From: Desulfosporosinus sp. UBA5188
GTDB lineage: Bacteria; Bacillota; Desulfitobacteriia; Desulfitobacteriales; Desulfitobacteriaceae
Assembly: GCA_002413075.1 (NCBI GenBank)
Contig: DHWG01000151.1
Span: 1-10,175 of the forward strand
Direction of reading: 5' to 3'
Length of the DNA: 10,175 nucleotides
Shown here: piece after piece, positions 5,876 to 10,175 of the stretch
Layout: every line of letters starts with the position of its first letter
Numbering within the stretch: the stretch's first letter is position 1
Translations under genes and position numbers: made by a program
Notes under the pieces: model-generated
Databases searched by the model: none
What the model saw: only the letters and a program-made list of their open reading frames with translations
What the model was told of the DNA's origin: nothing

Positions 5876-7194
5876 ATTCCCAAGGTATCGATCAAAGCTT
5901 GGCGAGCATCGGCCAGCATATAGATTGAACCAGTTACGCAGAGCATGTCATTTCCCGTAAGACGTGAAAGGGCAAATAAAACCGCTTCTTTGGGGTCTTC
6001 AAGGCAGGTTACGGGCCGCCCATATTGTTCCGCCAAACTCCCCAGTGCTCTCCAATCCCCGGCTCGAGGTGAATTGGGGCGGGTAATAATGATTTCGTCC
6101 GCCAAAGGCACGAGCAACTGAACGACTTTTTCTCGTTCTTTGTCCGCCAACATTCCTAAACAAAGGATGAGATGATCCCGTGTGTAAAGCGGGAGGGCTT
6201 GCGCTAGAGCCTGAGCTCCGTCCGTATTATGAGCGCCATCCAAAATAATTTTAGGTTTCTGGGAAAGAAGTTCTAAACGTCCTGGCCACTTTACCTCGCG
6301 TAATCCGGCGTAAATAGCTTCCTCGGGAATCTGCGCGCCGAACTTATTTTGCAGGAGTTCACAGACGGTTACGGCGGTTGCGGCATTGCGAAGTTGGTGG
6401 AAGCCGATTAAGCTCAAGCGCAGCTTCAAATATTGGGTGTTGATTCCTTGAAGATCAAATTCCTGTTCTAGCTCCCCACTCCACGTGCTTTTCCATCTGA
6501 CATCTTCCCCGACCAACCAAAGCGGAACGTTCAAAGCTTTTGCTTGTTCACGAAACACGTCAATCACGTCCGGATCAACAGATGCCGTTACGACAAGTGA
6601 GTTCGGTTTAATGATGCCCGCTTTGACCTTGGCAATGGAGATCAGATCCTGGCCCAAATAGTCCATGTGGTCCATGCCGATATTTGTAAGCACAGAAATC
6701 AGGGGAGAAACCACATTCGTCGAATCAATCGCGCCACCAAGTCCCACTTCAATGAGCGCAAAGTCGACTTTTTCCTCGGCGAAATAGAGAAATGCTAGCG
6801 CGGTACTGACCTCAAACTCGGTCGGATGCTCAAACCCCTCGGTCACCATGGCTTCCAAATGTGGACGCACGTCTCTAATCGCCTTAATGACCTTTTCCTT
6901 AGAGATCATCTGTCCATTGATCACCATACGCTCACGCCAGTCATGCATATGGGGTGAGGTGAAGGCGCCAACTGTGTACCCAGCTACCTGCAGGATACGG
7001 GCGATCATGACGGTGGTTGACCCCTTACCATTCGTGCCACCCACATGGATAACGCGCAGGGCTTTTTCGGGGTTTCCCAATCGTTTGAGAAGTTCCTGAA
7101 TACGTCCCAACCCAAGATTAATACCAAAGGTAGTCAGCCTGGCGAGGTAGTCTAAGCTCTCTTGATAGTCCTTTTCTAGATCGTTCTCGAGCAT
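5872..7194 (-). CDS. folC: Bifunctional folylpolyglutamate / dihydrofolate synthase
   Basis: Adds glutamate to dihydropteroate and/or glutamates to folates using ATP; cytoplasmic Mur-ligase superfamily. The 440 residues have the usual length and layout: N-terminal FGINLGLGRI at 23-32 (folate-binding region), P-loop GTNGKGST at 53-60, FTSPHMHDWRERM at 78-90, IEVGLGGAIDSTN at 148-160 with its metal-binding glutamate, TNIGMDHMDYLG at 170-181, the linker motif WPGRLE at 303-308, and LDGAHN at 318-323 opening the C-terminal domain. The ATG at 7194 is 8 bases after an AGGAGGAG site (7203-7210), a strong start. It follows valS at 312 bases, a common neighbour in Firmicutes. The last codons overlap the Pho-box array. 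Whether both activities are present cannot be told from motifs alone. Confidence 0.96.
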   Translation of the reverse strand: MLENDLEKDYQESLDYLARLTTFGINLGLGRIQELLKRLGNPEKALRVIHVGGTNGKGSTTVMIARILQVAGYTVGAFTSPHMHDWRERMVINGQMISKEKVIKAIRDVRPHLEAMVTEGFEHPTEFEVSTALAFLYFAEEKVDFALIEVGLGGAIDSTNVVSPLISVLTNIGMDHMDYLGQDLISIAKVKAGIIKPNSLVVTASVDPDVIDVFREQAKALNVPLWLVGEDVRWKSTWSGELEQEFDLQGINTQYLKLRLSLIGFHQLRNAATAVTVCELLQNKFGAQIPEEAIYAGLREVKWPGRLELLSQKPKIILDGAHNTDGAQALAQALPLYTRDHLILCLGMLADKEREKVVQLLVPLADEIIITRPNSPRAGDWRALGSLAEQYGRPVTCLEDPKEAVLFALSRLTGNDMLCVTGSIYMLADARQALIDTLGI

Positions 7195-7506
7195 ACCCAG
7201 TTCTCCTCCTACTTGTGTTCTTGCCGCTTTAAGGTAAGTGTCCTATTTGTCTAAGCAAAATCTAAAGGTCAAAAAACCAGTTGCGGCATTTCTAAATAAG
7301 GCGATGAAAACAGAAATAGTCTTACCATACCACCACTACTCCATGAACTTGAACTCACTGCAATACTAATTCAGTGGTGTCTACATTCCCCCACTGAATT
7401 AGTATTGTCATAGATTGGGCCGCATTCATCGGCTATTTATAGATGGTGAAGTCGCAACTAGGCAAGCTGACTTGCTGTAAGGACTTCTTCTTGCAATGGC
7501 ACTGGG
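7195..7506. other. valS-folC intergenic region
   Basis: This 312-base gap contains no credible ORF. It holds the perfect inverted repeat at 7361-7407 and, nearer valS, a possible two-layer hairpin on the minus strand (GAAGTC/GACTTC at 7448-7453 and 7482-7487 enclosing GCAAG/CTTGC at 7462-7475) without a T-run. A TTGACC at 7272-7267 (minus strand) could be a -35 for folC, but no convincing -10 lies at the right distance. No clear terminator for valS is seen, so valS-folC co-transcription is possible. Confidence 0.6.
7361..7407. repeat. Perfect 17-bp inverted repeat between valS and folC
   Basis: CAATACTAATTCAGTGG (7361-7377) is exactly complementary to CCACTGAATTAGTATTG (7391-7407) across a 13-base loop. 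The stem is AT-rich at its base and has no T-run on either side, so it does not look like an intrinsic terminator. It could be a small mobile palindromic element (MITE or REP-like unit), an RNA processing site, or a mRNA-stabilising hairpin between valS and folC. Confidence 0.85.
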
Positions 7507-10155
7507 TTATAGGTCAAGTTTAAGCTCTTTTAGACGTTCTTCTAAGGCGACAGTGCGAGTCACAATCCCTGCAAGTCTTTCCCGCTCTTTAGCGACGACT
7601 TGTGCTGGTGCCTTACTGGTGAATCCTGGGTTACTAAGTTTTGCTTCCAAACTCTGTTGATCCAGGGTTGCCTGTGAAATTTCCTTTTCCAAACGGGCAA
7701 TTTCCTTATCCATATCGATGAGCCCTTTTAGGGGGAGATAGATTTCTACGCCCTCCAACACTGCACTGGCCGCTTGCGTGGGTTTCTCTGCCATTGTTGC
7801 AAATAATTCCACACTGGCTCCACCGGCCAATTTCAAAATATCCGGCTTCCCGGTCTCCATCACTGAGCGTTGGAGTGCATCGGGAGCCAGGATGAGGATT
7901 TCTATTTTTTGCCCAGGTGCCACCTTCATCTCCGCTCTAATATTTCGGATGGCCTTAATGGCGTCCATGAGTAATGTCATATTGCCCTCAGCCACCGCGT
8001 CTTGATACGCTGGTACTTCTGGCCAAGACTGCATCATGATACTTTCGCCTGGCACGGGGAGAGCCTGCCAGATCTCTTCTGTGAGAAACGGCATATAGGG
8101 ATGCAACAGTCGCAATGTCCCTTCGAGGACTTCGAGTAAGACCGATTGTGCGGTATGCCGAGATAAGACTTGCTCTCTATCATAAAGTCGGGGCTTGGTG
8201 AGCTCGATATACCAATCACAAAATTCATTCCAGATAAACTCATAGATCAAGCGTCCGCCTTCACCAAGGTCAAAGTTTTCTAAAACTTCCGTGCCCTTCT
8301 TGATGGTGGAAGCATAGCGGCTCAGAATCCAGCGATCCGCCAAAGTGAGCTCACCTCGGGGCCCTTCGACGTAATCTTCTAAGTTTAGGAGCACATAACG
8401 CGAGGCATTCCATATCTTGTTGGTGAAATTCCGCGTTGCCTCAAGCCGTTCCGGATGAAAGCGCAGGTCATTGCCCTGTGTATTACCTGTGATCAGCATA
8501 AACCGCAAAGTGTCTGCTCCGTATTGGTCGATGACTTCGATCGGGTCTACGCCGTTGCCTAAGGATTTGCTCATTTTCCGGCCTTGGGAATCCAGCACCA
8601 AGCCATGAATCATCACTTTGGGGAAAGGTACTTCGTTCTGGAATTCTAAGCCCATGAAAATCATGCGGGCGACCCAGAAGAAAATGATATCCCTGCCAGT
8701 GACCAAGACGGATGTCGGGTAGAACTGTTCAAGTTCGGGCGTTTGTTCCGGCCAACCCAAGGTGGAAAAGGGCCATAACCCGGAAGAAAACCACGTATCT
8801 AAGACGTCAGGGTCTTGCTTAAGGCGCTTAGATCCGCAGGTAGGACAAGTTGATGGGTCAGCATCGGCACAGATCTCTAGACCACAGTCCTCGCAATACC
8901 AGACCGGGATGCGATGTCCCCACCACAGTTGCCTTGAAATACACCAATCTCGGATGTTTTCCATCCAACCGAGATAAATCTTATCAAACCGGTCCGGGAC
9001 AAAGCCCAGACGTCCATTCTTGACAACGTCGATCGCTGGCTTCGCTAAAGGCTCCATTTTCACGAACCATTGCTTACTCACCATGGGTTCAATGACGGTG
9101 GAACAACGATAGCATTGCCCAACAGCATGGGTATGCGGTTCGATTTTGAGGAGGATTCCTTGGGCTTTTAACTCCTTCACAACGGCGATGCGTGCTTCAG
9201 CACATTCCATTCCTTGGTATTTGCCCGCATTTTCATTCATCTTAGCTTCTTTATCTAAAACCACAATCTGAGGCAATTGATGGCGCAGCCCTATTTCAAA
9301 GTCGTTCGGGTCATGCGCTGGGGTGATTTTCACCGCACCGGTCCCAAATTCGCGATCAACATAGTCATCGGCAATGATCGGTATTTCCCGATCCGTAAGG
9401 GGCAGCAGGACTGTTTTTCCGATCAGATGTTGATACCGATGATCATCTGGATGCACGGCTACTGCCGTATCCCCAAACATGGTTTCCGGTCGGGTGGTGG
9501 CCACAACCAGCGCGTCGTTACTGTCTTTCACTGGATAACAAAGGTGATATAAATCCCCTACACTATCGACGTGATCGACTTCAATGTCCGAAATCGTGGT
9601 GTGACATTTTGGGCACCAATTGATGATGTAATTCCCCCGATAAATCAGTCCCTTATTATACAAATGAACAAACGCTTCACGAACTGCTTTAGAGCACCCT
9701 TCATCCATCGTGAAACGCTCTCGTTCCCAATCACAGGACGCACCTAGTCGGCGCAACTGCTGTGTAATACGCCCGCCATACTCCTTTTTCCAATCCCAAA
9801 CCCGTTCGAGAAACTTTTCGCGGCCAAGTTCAACCCGCTTCGTTCCTTCTTTAACTAACTGCTCTTCTACTTTAGCTTGGGTGGCTATTCCCGCGTGATC
9901 CGTCCCAGGCAGCCAGAGCGTGTTGTAGCCCTGCATCCGCTTAAAGCGTGTCAAAATATCTTGAATTGTGCTGTCCATAGCATGCCCTAGGTGAAGTGCA
10001 CCCGTAACGTTTGGCGGGGGCATCACGATGCTAAACGCTGGGTTTTCCTTGTTCACTTTCGCATGAAAAAAGCCCTTCCCCTCCCAATAACGATATAATT
10101 TGTCCTCCACGAGGCTAGGGTCATAGGTCTTGGCCATCTCTAATTTTTCCGACAT
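7507..10155 (-). CDS. valS: Valyl-tRNA synthetase
   Basis: Class I synthetase charging tRNA-Val, with hydrolytic editing of threonine; cytoplasmic. All 882 residues of a complete bacterial-type ValRS are present: PPPNVTGALHLGHAM at 46-60 with the HLGH signature at 55-58, the CP1 editing domain (TTRPETMFGDTAVAVHP at 220-236 and GTGAVKITPAHDPND at 271-285), zinc-type cysteine pairs CPKC 181-184, C348/C351, CEDC 421-424 and CPTC 437-440, KMSKS at 527-531, the anticodon-binding helical domain (~600-760) and a C-terminal coiled coil (~812-880) that contacts tRNA. The ATG at 10155 follows AAAGGAG (10166-10172) after 10 bases; the downstream Met at residue 7 lacks one. Many Firmicutes precede valS with a T-box leader, which would lie outside the window. 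Confidence 0.98.
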   Translation of the reverse strand: MSEKLEMAKTYDPSLVEDKLYRYWEGKGFFHAKVNKENPAFSIVMPPPNVTGALHLGHAMDSTIQDILTRFKRMQGYNTLWLPGTDHAGIATQAKVEEQLVKEGTKRVELGREKFLERVWDWKKEYGGRITQQLRRLGASCDWERERFTMDEGCSKAVREAFVHLYNKGLIYRGNYIINWCPKCHTTISDIEVDHVDSVGDLYHLCYPVKDSNDALVVATTRPETMFGDTAVAVHPDDHRYQHLIGKTVLLPLTDREIPIIADDYVDREFGTGAVKITPAHDPNDFEIGLRHQLPQIVVLDKEAKMNENAGKYQGMECAEARIAVVKELKAQGILLKIEPHTHAVGQCYRCSTVIEPMVSKQWFVKMEPLAKPAIDVVKNGRLGFVPDRFDKIYLGWMENIRDWCISRQLWWGHRIPVWYCEDCGLEICADADPSTCPTCGSKRLKQDPDVLDTWFSSGLWPFSTLGWPEQTPELEQFYPTSVLVTGRDIIFFWVARMIFMGLEFQNEVPFPKVMIHGLVLDSQGRKMSKSLGNGVDPIEVIDQYGADTLRFMLITGNTQGNDLRFHPERLEATRNFTNKIWNASRYVLLNLEDYVEGPRGELTLADRWILSRYASTIKKGTEVLENFDLGEGGRLIYEFIWNEFCDWYIELTKPRLYDREQVLSRHTAQSVLLEVLEGTLRLLHPYMPFLTEEIWQALPVPGESIMMQSWPEVPAYQDAVAEGNMTLLMDAIKAIRNIRAEMKVAPGQKIEILILAPDALQRSVMETGKPDILKLAGGASVELFATMAEKPTQAASAVLEGVEIYLPLKGLIDMDKEIARLEKEISQATLDQQSLEAKLSNPGFTSKAPAQVVAKERERLAGIVTRTVALEERLKELKLDL

Positions 10156-10175
10156 ATATCTTGAACTCCTTTCTA

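Noticed and set aside
7233..7272. folC promoter with TTGACC as -35
   Set aside because: At 16-18 bases downstream there is only CAAATA-like sequence, which is too poor a -10.
7361..7407. Intrinsic terminator for valS
   Set aside because: The stem is perfect, but no T-run follows it on the minus strand.
10156..10175. T-box leader of valS
   Set aside because: Only 20 bases upstream of valS are in the window, and they contain just the ribosome binding site.

Overview
The window looks like chromosome of an anaerobic, low-to-mid GC Firmicute, most likely a Peptococcaceae/Desulfitobacteriaceae relative (Desulfitobacterium or Desulfosporosinus type). This is inferred from the gene content (Rex, DUF47-PiT pair, TIGR00977-type citramalate synthase), the GAGGGG-type ribosome binding sites, two TTG starts, and a ykkC-family leader of the kind known in front of branched-chain amino acid genes in that group. 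No phage, IS element, CRISPR array, tRNA or rRNA is visible.

Almost everything is on the minus strand. Reading from the right edge in the direction of transcription: valS (valyl-tRNA synthetase, complete); a 312-base gap with a perfect 17-bp inverted repeat; folC; a Pho-box array and promoter; a DUF47/PhoU-like gene overlapping a PiT phosphate permease gene; a membrane-anchored SPOR-domain protein; the redox repressor gene rex with its own promoter; and a promoter plus a predicted ppGpp riboswitch with intrinsic terminator leading cimA (citramalate synthase, isoleucine route). The cimA stop codon abuts a 20-bp perfect palindrome that looks like a dispersed repeat. At the left end a small plus-strand ORF (63 aa, two CxxC pairs) with its own intrinsic terminator converges on cimA. 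The first ~370 bases carry hairpins but no gene I can recognise.

The genes join several housekeeping inputs: translation (valS), folate (folC), phosphate uptake under likely PhoP control, redox sensing (rex) and isoleucine precursor synthesis under likely ppGpp control. The strongest non-coding signals are the cimA leader (aptamer elements followed by an overlapping terminator) and the TTAACA repeats upstream of DUF47-PiT, which also contain a near-perfect match to the clostridial Rex motif. The individual proteins are ordinary; the interest lies in the regulatory DNA.
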